In this document: positions 9,308-19,315 of the stretch, in pieces
How the letters are laid out: the number at the start of each line of letters is the position of its first letter
Numbering within the stretch: the first letter of the stretch is position 1
The notes under the pieces: model-generated
Database searches by the model: none
Seen by the model: the letters and a program-made list of their open reading frames with translations, nothing else
What the model was told of the DNA's origin: nothing
Position numbers and translations under genes: made by a program
Source: DATLED01 sp963750255
Lineage (GTDB): Bacteria > Actinomycetota > Acidimicrobiia > Acidimicrobiales > CADCTF01
Reading direction: 5' to 3'
NCBI GenBank assembly: GCA_963750255.1
Contig: CAVVPZ010000008.1
Coordinates: 1 to 64,000 of the forward strand
Length of the DNA: 64,000 bases

Positions 9308-10807
9308 ATGGGCCGCCGCTTCCGACTCGTCGTGGTGCTGGCGGCCGTGGCCGCGGCCGTCGCCGGCGCCTGTTCCTCCGACGACGGTGGGCGCCGGGGG
9401 GCGGGCCCGTCGACGACCGGGGTCACGACGACCTCCGCGGCCTCGGCGACCACGCCGGCCTCCGGCCCGGGGGCGACGTCGACCACGGCGCGCGGGCCGG
9501 TCGTGGCGACGGCGACGCCGCCGGTCACCGGGCCGGCGCAGGTCCACCCGGGACCGGCCCGACCGGCGGCCGGCTCGTGCCCCGCCGTCCCCGAGCGCAA
9601 CCTGCCCCGCACCGACCGCCCGACCTACGACCTCACCGTCGACGTCCGTCCGGACCAGGGGATCGTGGTCGGGACGGAGACGGTGCGCTTCACGCCCGAC
9701 CTCGACGTCGACCGCCTCGTGTTCCGGCTGTGGGCCAACGCGCCGCGCATCACCCGGGCCGGCGGGAAGATCGAGGTCGGCCTCGACGGCGCGTCGCAGC
9801 CCGACCCGACGACGCTCGTACTGCCCCGCACGGTCAAGGCCGGCTCGACGACCGAGGTGACGATGACCTGGCAGGTGACCCTGCCGACGTCGCCGTCCAA
9901 CGACCGCATCGCCCGCACCGGCAACGCCATCCGGCTCGGGTCGTTCTTCCCCGTGCTGGCCTGGCACCCTGGCCTGGGGTGGGCCACGGAGCCGCCGACG
10001 TCCAACTTCGCCGAGGCCTCGCTCTCCCTCCCGTCCGACTTCGAGGTGATGGTCACCGTGCCCGAGGGTCTGGGCGTGTTGGCGACCGGCGTCCCCGGGC
10101 CCAAGGGACCGGGCTCGTGGATCGCCTCCGGGGTGCCGGACTGGGCCCTGTCCGTCGGTGACTTCCGGGTCGTGACGGGGCAGGCGGAGGGCGGGGTCGC
10201 CGTGACGGTCGGCGTCGACCGCGCCGTCGGCGACGCCCCGAAGCCCTACCTCGACAAGGTCGTGGCCGCGCTCGACGACTTCAGCCGGCGCTTCGGCCCG
10301 TACCCGTGGCCGTCGTTCTCGCTGGCCCTGACGCCCGAGCTGTCCGGCGGGATCGAGTACCCGATGCACGTCATGCAGGGCCCCGGCACCCTCGGCCGCA
10401 CGACCTCCCACGAGGTCGCCCACATGTGGTTCTACGGTCTCGTCGCCACGAACCAGGGCGCCAATCCCTGGATCGACGAGGGCCTCGCTTCCTACGCCGA
10501 GGCCCGATTCGAGAACACCCTCGACGCCTTCAAGGCCCGCACCATCCCGGCCGAGGGCGTCGGCCACGCCGGCGAGCCGATGACCTATTGGGCCTCGCGC
10601 TCGTCCGCCTACTACCGCTCGGTCTACGTCCAAGGGGCCCAAGCCGTCGCCGCCCTCGGCTCGGCCGACCTCGTCGACTGCGCCCTCCGCCAGCTCGTCG
10701 CCCGCGGCGCCTATCGCGTCAACGGCAACGGCGAGGTCATCGCCGCCCTGGCCACGGTCTCCCCCGACGCCGCCGACGTCCTGGCCGAGTTCGGCATCCA
10801 CCCGTAG
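9308..10807 (+). CDS. Lipoprotein M1-like metallopeptidase
   Basis: An intact 499-residue zinc-peptidase-like protein of the M1 (gluzincin) clan. It has a lipoprotein leader with lipobox VAGAC (cysteine at about residue 21), then a Ser/Thr/Pro-rich linker to about residue 80, suggesting an externally tethered enzyme. An N-terminal beta-domain follows. The exopeptidase loop, GAMEN in classical members, reads GGIEYP. The zinc motif is HEVAH (about residues 368-372) with the third ligand in WIDEGLASYAE (about 391). It resembles the short bacterial M1 proteins without the large C-terminal helical domain. The substrate is unknown. No frameshift is present, unlike its left neighbours. Confidence 0.85.
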   Translation: MGRRFRLVVVLAAVAAAVAGACSSDDGGRRGAGPSTTGVTTTSAASATTPASGPGATSTTARGPVVATATPPVTGPAQVHPGPARPAAGSCPAVPERNLPRTDRPTYDLTVDVRPDQGIVVGTETVRFTPDLDVDRLVFRLWANAPRITRAGGKIEVGLDGASQPDPTTLVLPRTVKAGSTTEVTMTWQVTLPTSPSNDRIARTGNAIRLGSFFPVLAWHPGLGWATEPPTSNFAEASLSLPSDFEVMVTVPEGLGVLATGVPGPKGPGSWIASGVPDWALSVGDFRVVTGQAEGGVAVTVGVDRAVGDAPKPYLDKVVAALDDFSRRFGPYPWPSFSLALTPELSGGIEYPMHVMQGPGTLGRTTSHEVAHMWFYGLVATNQGANPWIDEGLASYAEARFENTLDAFKARTIPAEGVGHAGEPMTYWASRSSAYYRSVYVQGAQAVAALGSADLVDCALRQLVARGAYRVNGNGEVIAALATVSPDAADVLAEFGIHP

Positions 10808-10839
10808 TCCCCGCCCCCGGGCTTCCCGCCGTCGTTCCG

Positions 10840-11135
10840 CCGGCCTGTGGTGGGCGCTGCTCATCGCCGGCGATGGCGGGTACGTGTCGCACTGGTCGGC
10901 CGCCGCGTTGCACGGCAGCTCGCACTTCCCGCCGACGCGGTTCATCATCACCGTGCCGCACCCGCGACGCCACGACAACGCCGCTGCCCGGGTGTTCCAG
11001 ACCACGGCGATGCGTTGCAGAAGGAGTTCCTCGGCCCGGCGGCGTCGGGCCGCAACGGCATCACGACGATGCGAGCCGTGCTCGACGTTCGGGCCGAGGA
11101 TGGGTACGTCCCACCGAAAACCCGGTGGTGGTGGT
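10840..11135 (+). pseudogene. Fragment of AbiEi-like / DUF559-type protein
   Basis: The first half encodes GDGGYVSHWSAAALHG and TRFIITVPHPRRHDNAAARV, typical of the AbiEi-antitoxin-like N-domain found in many actinobacterial genes. After FQTT the sequence jumps to SGRNGITTMRAVLDVRAED and GYVPPKTR, which normally lie about 100 residues further on, before a DUF559 endonuclease-like domain. That domain is missing: the sequence runs into the C-terminus of the convergent PAC2 gene. No proper start or stop is seen. It is either an internally deleted remnant or the product of two assembly joins. Confidence 0.6.
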
Positions 11136-11148
11136 GGAGCCGTCCGGC

Positions 11149-12027
11149 TCAGGCGCCGCCGGACTGGTCGCGGAGGAACTTCTCGACCTCGGAGGCGAGC
11201 TCCTCGGTGGTGGGGAGGTGGTCGAAGGTCTCGCCGTCGCCCTCGTCGGCGAGGCCATCCTCCTCGAGGCGGCGCACGTAGTCGGCGACGTCGTCCTCGC
11301 CGGCCAGCATGTCGTCGACCTGGCGCTCGTAGGCCTCGGTCGCCACCTGCAGCTCCGACGTGTCGACGGTGAAGCCGATCATCCGGCCGACCCGTTCGAC
11401 GAGGGCCAGCGCCGCCTTGGGCGACTGGGTCTCGCGGAGGTAGTGCGGCGTCGTGGCCCACAACGAGGCGGCCTGCATGCCCTCCTCGGCACACGCCGCG
11501 AGCAGCACGCTGAGGATGCCGGTGGGACCTTCGTAGCGCGAGCGGGTGAAGCCGAGCTCGGCGACCAGGTCGGGGTCGGTGGCTGTGCCGGTCACCCGCA
11601 CCGGGCGGGTGTGGGGCACGTCGGCCAGGAGCGCGCCCAGCGTCAGGGCCATCTCGACGCCCAGCCCCGAGGCCAGCTCGGCCACCTCGCGCGTGAACGT
11701 CCGCCACTTCAGCGCCGGCTCGATCCCGGTCATGAGGAGCAGGTCGCGGCCGTTGGGGAGCCGCACGACGTCGATGACCGGGTCGGGCCACTCGAGCCTG
11801 CGGGTGAGACCCTCGTCGAGCTTGACCTGCGGACGGGCCACGGTGAAGTCGTAGAACTCCTCGGCGTCGACCGTGGCGACGCGCTGCGCGCCGAGGGTGC
11901 GGGCGAGGAAGCGCACGGCCGTGGTCGCCGCCTCACCGGCGTCGTTCCAGCCCTCGAAGGCGGCGAGCAGGACGGGGCGGTGCAGCACCGGGCGTTCGCC
12001 GCGACCGTGCCACCGGAGGTGGGACAT
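11149..12027 (-). CDS. PAC2-family protein (proteasome assembly chaperone-like)
   Basis: A complete 292-residue PAC2-family protein. Typical segments are LLAAFEGWNDAGEAATTAV near the N-terminus, LPNGRDLLLMTGIEPALKWR, LGALLADVPHTRPVRVTGTA, GPTGILSVLLAAC and SLWATTPHYL. The C-terminus is an acidic tail of about 50 residues (VDDMLAGEDDVADYVRRLEE). PAC2 proteins are widespread in actinobacteria; a chaperone role for the proteasome is inferred from homology with eukaryotic PAC2 and is not demonstrated. The start is about 11 bases from the stop of the upstream binding-protein gene on the same strand, so the two may be co-transcribed. Confidence 0.85.
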   Translation of the reverse strand: MSHLRWHGRGERPVLHRPVLLAAFEGWNDAGEAATTAVRFLARTLGAQRVATVDAEEFYDFTVARPQVKLDEGLTRRLEWPDPVIDVVRLPNGRDLLLMTGIEPALKWRTFTREVAELASGLGVEMALTLGALLADVPHTRPVRVTGTATDPDLVAELGFTRSRYEGPTGILSVLLAACAEEGMQAASLWATTPHYLRETQSPKAALALVERVGRMIGFTVDTSELQVATEAYERQVDDMLAGEDDVADYVRRLEEDGLADEGDGETFDHLPTTEELASEVEKFLRDQSGGA

Positions 12028-12037
12028 CCCCGAGAGG

Positions 12038-13973
12038 CTACCCCGCGGGCTTCTGGCTACAGGACAGGCACGCCTTGTTCGCGTAGTCGTGCTGATGCCC
12101 GTCCTGCGCGTGCGGCACGGTCGCCGGCCCGCCGGGCGGGTTGTCGTCGGTGTACACGGCCTGACCCTGGCTGTCCCCGAACACGAGCGGGTCCTTGGCC
12201 TCCCACTGGCCCGCCTCGTAGCGCCGACCCTTCTCGGCCTTGAGCAGCACGCCCGGTCCGTCCTTGCCCGTCTCGTCCTTGCCCGAGCCGGTCGGGTCCC
12301 AGAAGACCTCGGTGAAGTCCTTGATGGCGTTGGGTGACCTGCGGGTGAGGTAGACGAGCGGGGCCGAGGCCTTGCCGCCGGTCCGCGGGTAGGAGGCGAT
12401 GCCCCGGGCGAAGGCGTCGGCGTTGAGCTTCGGCCCGGCCATGTGGATGCCGTTGAAGAGGAGCTGGACGGGCGCCTGGTACACGTTGATGCCGACGCCC
12501 TCCTTGCCCCTCGCTCCGTCCGCTCCGCTCGCCGCGTGGTGGTACGCCTGGTAGCCCGACGAGGTCGACACGTCGACGTGGAACACCCACAACGGCGAGA
12601 TCCCGAAGGCGTGCGACCACTGCGTCTGGTCGTAGGTCCGTCCGAAGAAGGACGTGTCGATGAGGGACGTGCCGCTGAGGAACCACTCGGGGAAGTACGC
12701 CTGCCGGGTCGCCTCCTTGGTGACGAACACGGGGTACAGCGGGTCGCCGACGAAGAGCAGGTTCGACACGCCGGCCGCCTTCATCTTCGTGATCATCCCC
12801 TGGGCATGATCCGGCGCGGTTCGATCTGGTAGAGGTAGCCGACGTCGGCGGCCAGGGTCACGCCGTACTTGGCCAGCTCCCGCACGAAGGTGTCGCGCGC
12901 CTTCTTGTAGTCGGGGTCGGCCCGGCCGTCGCGGCCCTCGTAGTAGACGAGGCCGAACTTCCGCTTCTCCCTCTGCATCAGGCCCGTCGGGTCGCCGGAG
13001 TACTTGGCCGGCTTGTTGGCCAGGCGCTTGCCGATGTACTCGGCGAAGTGGACGTAGTAGTCCTCGAGGGTCGGGAGACTGGCCCAGATGTAGGGCGGGT
13101 TCGAGGTGTAGAACGCCTCGGCCGCCGAGGTCGTGCACGTGCAGATCACGCCCAGCTGGGCGAGCTCGGCGGCGAGGACGTTGGGGCCGCCGATGTTGGC
13201 GAAGGCCCCGATCTCCTTGGCGATCTTGATGGCGTCGGACTCCATCGCCGCTTCGTTCGTGTCCTTGCCGCTGGCGTCGTAGTCGGCGGAACACGACCTC
13301 GCGGCCGTAGGTCTCGCTGTGGTGGTTGTAGTAGCGGCGCAGGTACTCGTAGATGCGACTTGATCGGCTGGTCGTCGGGGCGCCGGCGGCCCGGAGGGCG
13401 GCGTCGGTGGCCGGGTCGTCTGGCTGACGAAGCGGGTGACATGATCTTGTCCTTCGACACGCCGGCCCCGGTGGCGCCGCCGTTGTCGGTGCCCGGCACC
13501 CAGTTGATGCACGGCGGGGAGTAGGTGGACATCTGCTTCATCCGCCCGTCGCCCCGGCAGTTCGGACCCTTGCCGAACTCGAGGCCCTGGGCCGCGGCCG
13601 GTGGCGTGACGCCGCCCGCGGCGGTCGGCGCGGCGCCCCCGCCGGCCGGCCCGGCGGCTCCCGGCTTCGCTGCGACCCCGGCTTTCGACCCTCCGCCGAC
13701 GGCCCCGGCGCCTCCGCCGCCGCCGCCGGTGGTCGCCGCGGCTGCGGTCGCCGGATCCGACGCCGCGGCTTCCGTGGCGCCCGGCTCGGCGGCGAGGGAG
13801 TCGGTGGTGGCCTCCGAGGCCGAGCCACTGAGCGCGTCGCCGCCGGCGGACACGGTGGACAGCGCGTCGCCCTTCTCGGGCGCGTTGCCCGGCACGAGCA
13901 CGGCCAGCAGGCCGAGCACCGCCAGCACCGCCACCGTCGGTCCGTATCGGTCCAGGAACTCCCGTACCGTCAT
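12038..13973 (-). CDS. ABC transporter substrate-binding protein (branched-chain amino-acid type), frameshifted
   Basis: A periplasmic-binding-type protein of about 640 residues for an ABC importer. The ATG at 13973 starts MTVREFLDRYGPTVAV with one hydrophobic anchor, followed by a long Ala/Gly/Ser-rich linker (about residues 40-125) with a GGGGGG run. The ligand-binding fold has GVSKDKIM, DYDASGKDTN, NIGGPNVLAAELAQLGV, AEYIGKRL, KMKAAGVSNLLFVGDPLYP and FNGIHMAGPKLN. Frameshifts occur near 13440, 13290 and 12810. The C-terminus carries a CLSC pair (ANKACLSC), which is unusual. It is divergent from the fused permease and transporter genes and is presumably their binding component. Confidence 0.8.
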
Positions 13974-13993
13974 GACTCGGCCCCCCAGCTGGT

Positions 13994-14009
13994 TGTGACC
14001 CGTGTCACG
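13994..14009. promoter_or_regulatory. CRP/FNR-like site in divergent promoter
   Basis: TGTGA-CCCGTG-TCACG matches the TGTGA-N6-TCACA consensus of CRP/FNR-family regulators at 9 of 10 positions. It lies between the binding-protein gene (start 13973) and the permease gene (start 14092), about 20 and 82 bases from the two start codons. It may control the whole transport system. No regulator gene is in the window. Confidence 0.5.
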
Positions 14010-14091
14010 CCCGGGAAGGTATTTCGCCGCCGGCCGTCGAAGTTCCTGCCGGGATCGGCACTGATGTCGTCCCTCTGGTCCGGGGGGTCCG

Positions 14092-16310
14092 ATGGCAACA
14101 ACCGCGGTCGAGCAGCGTCCGGCACGCAGTCCGCAGCCCCAGATCGACGCCGTCGTGCGGGCGCTGGAGAACCCGCACGTGAAAGCCGGGATGCTCGCCT
14201 TCGTCGGCACGATGGCCTTCCTGATCTTCGTCGGGTTCCTCTTCCCGGCGCCGCCGTCGATCCTGTTCCTCGGCGCCATCCTCGGGCTCGCTGACGGCGC
14301 TGATCGCCATCGGGATCGTGCTCGATCTATCGGGCCAACCGCATCATCAACTTCGCCCGGGCGACATCGGCGCGTTCGGCGGCGTGCTCGCCGTCTCGCT
14401 GGTGCAGGGACCGGGCTGGCCGTTCCTGCTGGCCGTCGCCGTCGGGCTGGCCGCGGCGGTCGCGGTCGGCGCGGCCGTCGAGTTCCTGGTCATCCGACGC
14501 TTCGCCTAGGCGCCCCGGCTGATCCTCACGGTCGTGACCATCGGCGTCGAGCGCCGCTGCTGGCCGGGCTGACCCTGCTGCTGCCCCGCCTCTTCGGCGA
14601 CAGCCTGGCGTCGCAGGACTTCGACCTCCCGTTCTCGTTCCGGCTCGACTGGTTCCCCGTCGTCTACGGGCCCGGCCACGTCGCTGATCCTCGTGACCGT
14701 GCCGCTGCTGGCCGGCGCCCTCGCCGCGTTCTTCCGCTTCACCCGCGTCGGCGTCGCCGTTCGGGCTTCGGCCGAACGGGCCGACCGCGCCGCCCTGCTC
14801 GGGGATCCCGGTCAAGCGCATCGGCACGCTGGTGTGGGTGCTCGCCGCGGCGCTGTCGGCCATCGCCGTGCTGCTCCGGGCCCCGATCGCTCGGCGTGCC
14901 GATCGGCTCGGTCCTCGGGCCGAGCCTCCTGCTCCGGGCCCTGGCCGCCGCCGTCATCGGGAAGATGGAGAACCTCCCGGTCACCTTCGCCGCCGCCGTC
15001 GTGCTCGGCGATGCTCGAGCGGGCGCGTTCTGGGTGACCCGTCGCACGCTCGTCTCCGACGCCATCCTCTTCGCCGTGATCATCCTGGCCAGCCTCCTGC
15101 TCCAGCGGCGGGGCAAGGTCTCGCGGGCCGACGACACGGGCGCGTCGACCTGGCATCGCGTCCGGGAGGTCCGGCCGATCCCCCGCGAGCTGCGCCGCGT
15201 GCCGCAGGTCCGCTACGGCGTCCCGGCGCTGAAGCTGCTCGGGCTGGCGGTCGTGATCCTGGCGCCGCTCGGCTGGAACGGCCAGCCGCGTGAACATCGT
15301 CGGATTCGGTCTGATCCTCGCCATGGTCGTCATCTCCCTCGTGGTCCTCACCGGCTGGGCGGGCCAGATCAGCCTCGGGCAGATGGCCTTCGTCGGCTTC
15401 GGCTCGGCCTCGGCGGGGCGGCTCGTCGGGATCGGCTGGGACTTCTTCTTCTGCATCCTCGGCGCCGGCGTCGTCGGTGCCATGGTGGCCGTGCTCATCG
15501 GCCTGCCGGCGTTGCGCATCCGAGGGCCCTTCCTCGCCGTGGCCACGCTCGGCTTCGCCCTGGCCACCGGCGTCGTTCTTCCTCAACCGCGAGTTCTTCC
15601 CGTGGATGGTGCCGTCCGGGCGCCGATCAGCCGCCCGGTGCTGTTCGGCAAGTTCGACCTCGAGTCCGAGCACACGTACTACTACGTGCTCCTTGTCGTC
15701 CTCCTGCTCGTCCTCGGGTCGGCCCGGTCGCTCCGCGACCAGCCGGTCCGGACGGGTGCTGGTGGCCGCCCGCGACAACAGCCGGGCGGCGCAGTCCTAC
15801 GGCGTGAGCCCGGTCCGCGCCCAGCTCACCGCCTTCGCGCTGTCGGGGTTCATCGCGGCGGTCGCCGGCGGGATGATGGCCTTCCACCAGCACGGCCTCT
15901 CGACGACGGTCCTCGAGGCATCGCAGAGCATCGTCGTGTTCACGGCCGCCGTCATCGGTGGACTGGCGGCGTTGCCGGGGGCGCTGTTGGGGGCCTCCTA
16001 CCTCGCTTTCCTCTACTACTCGCCGCTCACGAAGCTGCCCGCCGTGCAGCTGCTGGCCAGCGGCTTCGGTGTGCTCATCGTGCTGCTGTTCCTGCCGTCG
16101 GGTCTCGGCGGGCTGTTCTACGGCGTGCGCGACAACCTGCTGCGCCGGATCGCCCGGGCCCAGCACATCCTCGTGCCGTCGCTGCTCGCCGACCAGCGTG
16201 ATCCGGACGACGACGACGACGGCCTCACGCGTCCACCCGACGACGCCCTCGACCTCAACCTCCAGGGCATGGAGGAAGGCGTGGAGCTCGAGCTCCTGGA
16301 GGCCCGGTGA
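14092..16310 (+). CDS. Fused LivH-LivM-type permease (frameshifted)
   Basis: A single reading unit of about 740 residues joins the two permease subunits of a branched-chain amino-acid-type ABC importer. The LivH half has SILFLGAILG, the IYRANRIINFA-like segment, GDIGAFGGVL and VAVRASAERADRAALLGIPV after frame correction. The LivM half has VNIVGFGLILAMVVISLVVLTGWAGQ split over helices, GQISLGQMAFVGFGS, LPALRIRGPFLAVATLGF and RDNSRAAQSYGVSPVRAQL. At least eight indels and one in-frame TAG (about 14507) are present, yet every conserved loop survives, so I read them as sequencing errors. The C-terminus carries an acidic tail (DPDDDDDGL). The TGA overlaps the GTG of the next gene (GTGA). Confidence 0.8.
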
Positions 16311-19300
16311 ACGACCGGTTCCGCATCTCCAAGATCACCGGGGACGCTCCGTTCCTCCCGCTGTTGATCCTGTTCGGGCTCAACGCCGTCGACGAGCTCG
16401 ACCGGGCCGCCTTCAACATCCTCATCCCCGAGATTCGAGACCACTTCAACGTCGGCCTCGACGGGATCCTCACCCTCCTCGGCGTCGTCACCCTGCTGGC
16501 CTACGCGGGTCAGGTGCTCGTCGGCTACTACGCCGACCGCACCAACCGGGTGCGCATGGCGACCCTCGGCGCCGCCGTCTGGGCCGGCTTCACCCTCCTG
16601 ACCGGATTGGCGCCCGGCATCCTGATCCTCGGGATCGCCCGGGTCGGGTCCTCGCTCGGCAAGGCGGTCATCGACCCGACCCACAACTCGCTGATCGCCG
16701 ACTACTACCCGCCCGAGGTGCGGGTGAAGGCCTACGGGTTCCACCGGGCGGCCAACTCGGTGGGCCAGATCGTCGGCCCGTTGGCGGCCGGCGGCCTCGC
16801 CTACTTCCTCGGGTTCCGGGCCCCGTTCATCATCTTCGCCATCCCGACCGCCGTCCTCGTCTTCTTCACCAGCCTGAAGCTGCGGGAGCCGGTGCGGGGC
16901 GCGCACGAGCGCCGGGCCGCCGGCGGCGACGAGGAAGCGGCGATGCTCGAGGAGGCGCCGCCGTCCCTCGGCGAGGCGTGGCGGCTCACCCACAGCATCC
17001 GCACGCTGAAGCGCATCTTCGTGTCGCTGCCGTTCCTGGGCGTGGCCCTCGGCGGTCTGCCGGCGCTGTACTCGATCCAGTACAACGACGTCTTCGGCCT
17101 CAACGAGGTCCAGCGGGCGCTCGTCGCCACGGCGACCGAGCCCTTCCAGCTCCTCGGCCTCGCCGTCGGCATCCCCATCGCGGCGCGCCTGGCCCAACGC
17201 GACCCGGGGCTGGTGATCAAGCTCGTGGCCGTGGCCGGCGCCCTCTGCGCCGTCTTCGTCGCCGGCTTCGCACTGGCGCCCAACGTGCAGGTCGCCATCG
17301 CCATGAACGTGTTGTCGTCGTCGGTCCTGTCGATCCTGCTCCCGGGCCTCTACTCCGGCATCTCGCTGACGATGCCGCCGCGGGTGCGGGCCACGGGCTT
17401 CTCGATCGGGGCCGTCTACCTCATCCCCTCGGGCCTGATCATCGCCCTGCTCGGGGCGCTGGCCGACGACCGCGGCATCCGCGGCGTCATCTTCCTGCTG
17501 CTGCCCATCCTGTTGATCGGGTTCTTCCTGCTCGCCTCGGCCGGGTCGTTCGTCGAGGTCGACATGAAGAAGGTGCAGACGGCGACGCTGGCCCAGTCCG
17601 AGGCCCGCCGCCTCCGCCTCGAGGGCGACCCGAAGCTGTTGCTGTGCCGCGACCTCGACGTCGCCTACGGACAGACCCAGGTGCTCTTCGGCGTCGACTT
17701 CCACGTGGACGAAGGCGAGATCGTGGCCCTGCTCGGCACCAACGGCGCCGGGAAGTCCACCCTCCTCAACGCCATCTCCGGGCTGGTCGAGCCGCGGGGT
17801 GGCGCCATCATCTTCGACGGACGCGACATCACCCTCTCCGACGCCAACGCCACGGTCGCCCAAGGGGTCGTGTTCGTGCCCGGTGGCAAGGGCGTGTTCC
17901 CGACGCTGACCGTGCAGGAGAACATCAGCCTCGCCGGCTGGCTGTTCCGCAAGGACGCCGCCCACCTCGAGCGGGCCACGGCCCAGGTGCTCGAGTACTT
18001 CCCGATCCTGCAGAAGCGCTGGAACCAGAAGGCCGGCAACCTCTCCGGCGGCGAGCAGCAGATGCTCACGCTCGGCCAGGCGTTCATCGCGCAGCCCAAG
18101 CTGCTGATGATCGACGAGCTCTCGCTCGGGCTGGCCCCGGTCATCGTCGAGCAGCTGCTCGAGATCGTGCGGGCCATCCACGCCAACGGCACCACGATCA
18201 TCCTCGTGGAGCAGTCGGTCAACGTGGCCATGTCGCTGGCCGGCCGGGCCGTCTTCATGGAGAAGGGCGAGGTCCGCTTCGACGGCCCGACGGCCGAGCT
18301 GCTGGAGCAGCCCGACATCATGCGAGCCGTCTTCCTGCAGGGGGCCGACGCGGCCCGGTCGAGCGGGAGCGCTCCGGCCAAGGTGCGGGAGAAGAAGGTG
18401 TTCCACGCCGCTTGCGGCGAGTGCGGTGCGGTCCACGCCGAAGCGCTCTCCACCGAGGAGCTCTGGGTCGCGTTCGGTGGCATCCGCGCCGTCAACGGCG
18501 TCGATCTCGCCGTGCGCCAAGGCGAGATCCTCGGGCTCATCGGACCGAACGGCGCCGGCAAGACGACGATCTTCGACCTGATCTCCGGCTACCTCGTGCC
18601 GACGCGCGGCCGGGTCCGCTTCGACGGCCAGGACGTGACCGAGCGGTCAGCGGACCAACGGGCCGTGCTCGGCCTGGGCCGTTCGTTCCAGGACGCCCGG
18701 CTGTTCCCGTCGATGACCGTGCGCGAGACGATCGCCGTCGGGCTCGAGCGGCACATCCCCTCGCGCGACGCCCTCGCGGCGGCGGTCGGGTCTCCGGCCA
18801 CCCGCGCCTCGGAGAAGGTCGTGCGGGCCGAGGTGGACCGGCTCATCGAGCTGATGCACCTCGAGGCCTTCGCCGACAAGTTCGTCGGGGAACTGTCGAC
18901 GGGCAGCCGTCGCGTCGTGGACCTGGCCTGCTCGATGGCCCACGACCCCAAGGTCCTGCTCCTCGACGAGCCGTCGTCGGGCATCGCGCAGCGCGAGACG
19001 GAGGCGCTCGGCCCCCTGCTGCTCGACCTGCGGGACAAGACGGGCGCGGCGATCATCGTCATCGAACACGACATGCCGCTGATCACGTCGGTCTCGGACC
19101 AGATGATCGCGTTGGAGCTCGGTGCCGTCATCGCCCGGGGTACGCCCGACGAGGTCGTGAACCACCCGCGGGTGGTGGAGAGCTACCTCGGTGGGAGCGA
19201 CATCGTGATCAACCGGTCCGGCACCGTCAGCGTCGCACCCACCGCCGGCCGGGCCCGACGCGACGAGCGCCGCCGACGGCGCGAGGAGCTGTCGACCACG

Positions 19301-19315
19301 GGAGGTCGGCGATGA
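16307..19315 (+). CDS. MFS transporter fused to LivF- and LivG-like ATPases
   Basis: An intact 1,002-residue fusion. Residues 1 to about 425 form a 12-helix MFS-type domain (DRAAFNILIPEIRDHF; YYADRTNRVRMA). Residues about 445-690 are a LivF-like ATPase with Walker A GTNGAGKST (about 478), signature LSGGEQQ (about 579) and Walker B LLMIDELSLGL (about 600). A linker with CGECGAVH precedes a LivG-like ATPase at about 712-960 with Walker A GPNGAGKTT (about 746), an altered signature ELSTGSRRVVDLA (about 862) and Walker B VLLLDEPSSG. It starts at a GTG overlapping the permease stop. The adjoining permease and binding protein supply the rest of an importer, so the MFS part is an extra module whose role is unknown. 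The single unbroken frame makes an assembly artefact unlikely. Confidence 0.9.
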   Translation: MNDRFRISKITGDAPFLPLLILFGLNAVDELDRAAFNILIPEIRDHFNVGLDGILTLLGVVTLLAYAGQVLVGYYADRTNRVRMATLGAAVWAGFTLLTGLAPGILILGIARVGSSLGKAVIDPTHNSLIADYYPPEVRVKAYGFHRAANSVGQIVGPLAAGGLAYFLGFRAPFIIFAIPTAVLVFFTSLKLREPVRGAHERRAAGGDEEAAMLEEAPPSLGEAWRLTHSIRTLKRIFVSLPFLGVALGGLPALYSIQYNDVFGLNEVQRALVATATEPFQLLGLAVGIPIAARLAQRDPGLVIKLVAVAGALCAVFVAGFALAPNVQVAIAMNVLSSSVLSILLPGLYSGISLTMPPRVRATGFSIGAVYLIPSGLIIALLGALADDRGIRGVIFLLLPILLIGFFLLASAGSFVEVDMKKVQTATLAQSEARRLRLEGDPKLLLCRDLDVAYGQTQVLFGVDFHVDEGEIVALLGTNGAGKSTLLNAISGLVEPRGGAIIFDGRDITLSDANATVAQGVVFVPGGKGVFPTLTVQENISLAGWLFRKDAAHLERATAQVLEYFPILQKRWNQKAGNLSGGEQQMLTLGQAFIAQPKLLMIDELSLGLAPVIVEQLLEIVRAIHANGTTIILVEQSVNVAMSLAGRAVFMEKGEVRFDGPTAELLEQPDIMRAVFLQGADAARSSGSAPAKVREKKVFHAACGECGAVHAEALSTEELWVAFGGIRAVNGVDLAVRQGEILGLIGPNGAGKTTIFDLISGYLVPTRGRVRFDGQDVTERSADQRAVLGLGRSFQDARLFPSMTVRETIAVGLERHIPSRDALAAAVGSPATRASEKVVRAEVDRLIELMHLEAFADKFVGELSTGSRRVVDLACSMAHDPKVLLLDEPSSGIAQRETEALGPLLLDLRDKTGAAIIVIEHDMPLITSVSDQMIALELGAVIARGTPDEVVNHPRVVESYLGGSDIVINRSGTVSVAPTAGRARRDERRRRREELSTTGGRR

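Noticed and set aside
8687..11791. A 1,034-codon minus-strand open frame from tyrA to the PAC2 gene
   Set aside because: It runs through four unrelated genes, and only the short acyl-CoA synthetase piece near 9.1-9.3 kb is meaningful.
16118..18520. An 800-codon open frame antisense to the MFS-ATPase fusion
   Set aside because: Same high-GC shadow effect. The plus strand has complete transporter and ATPase motifs in one frame.
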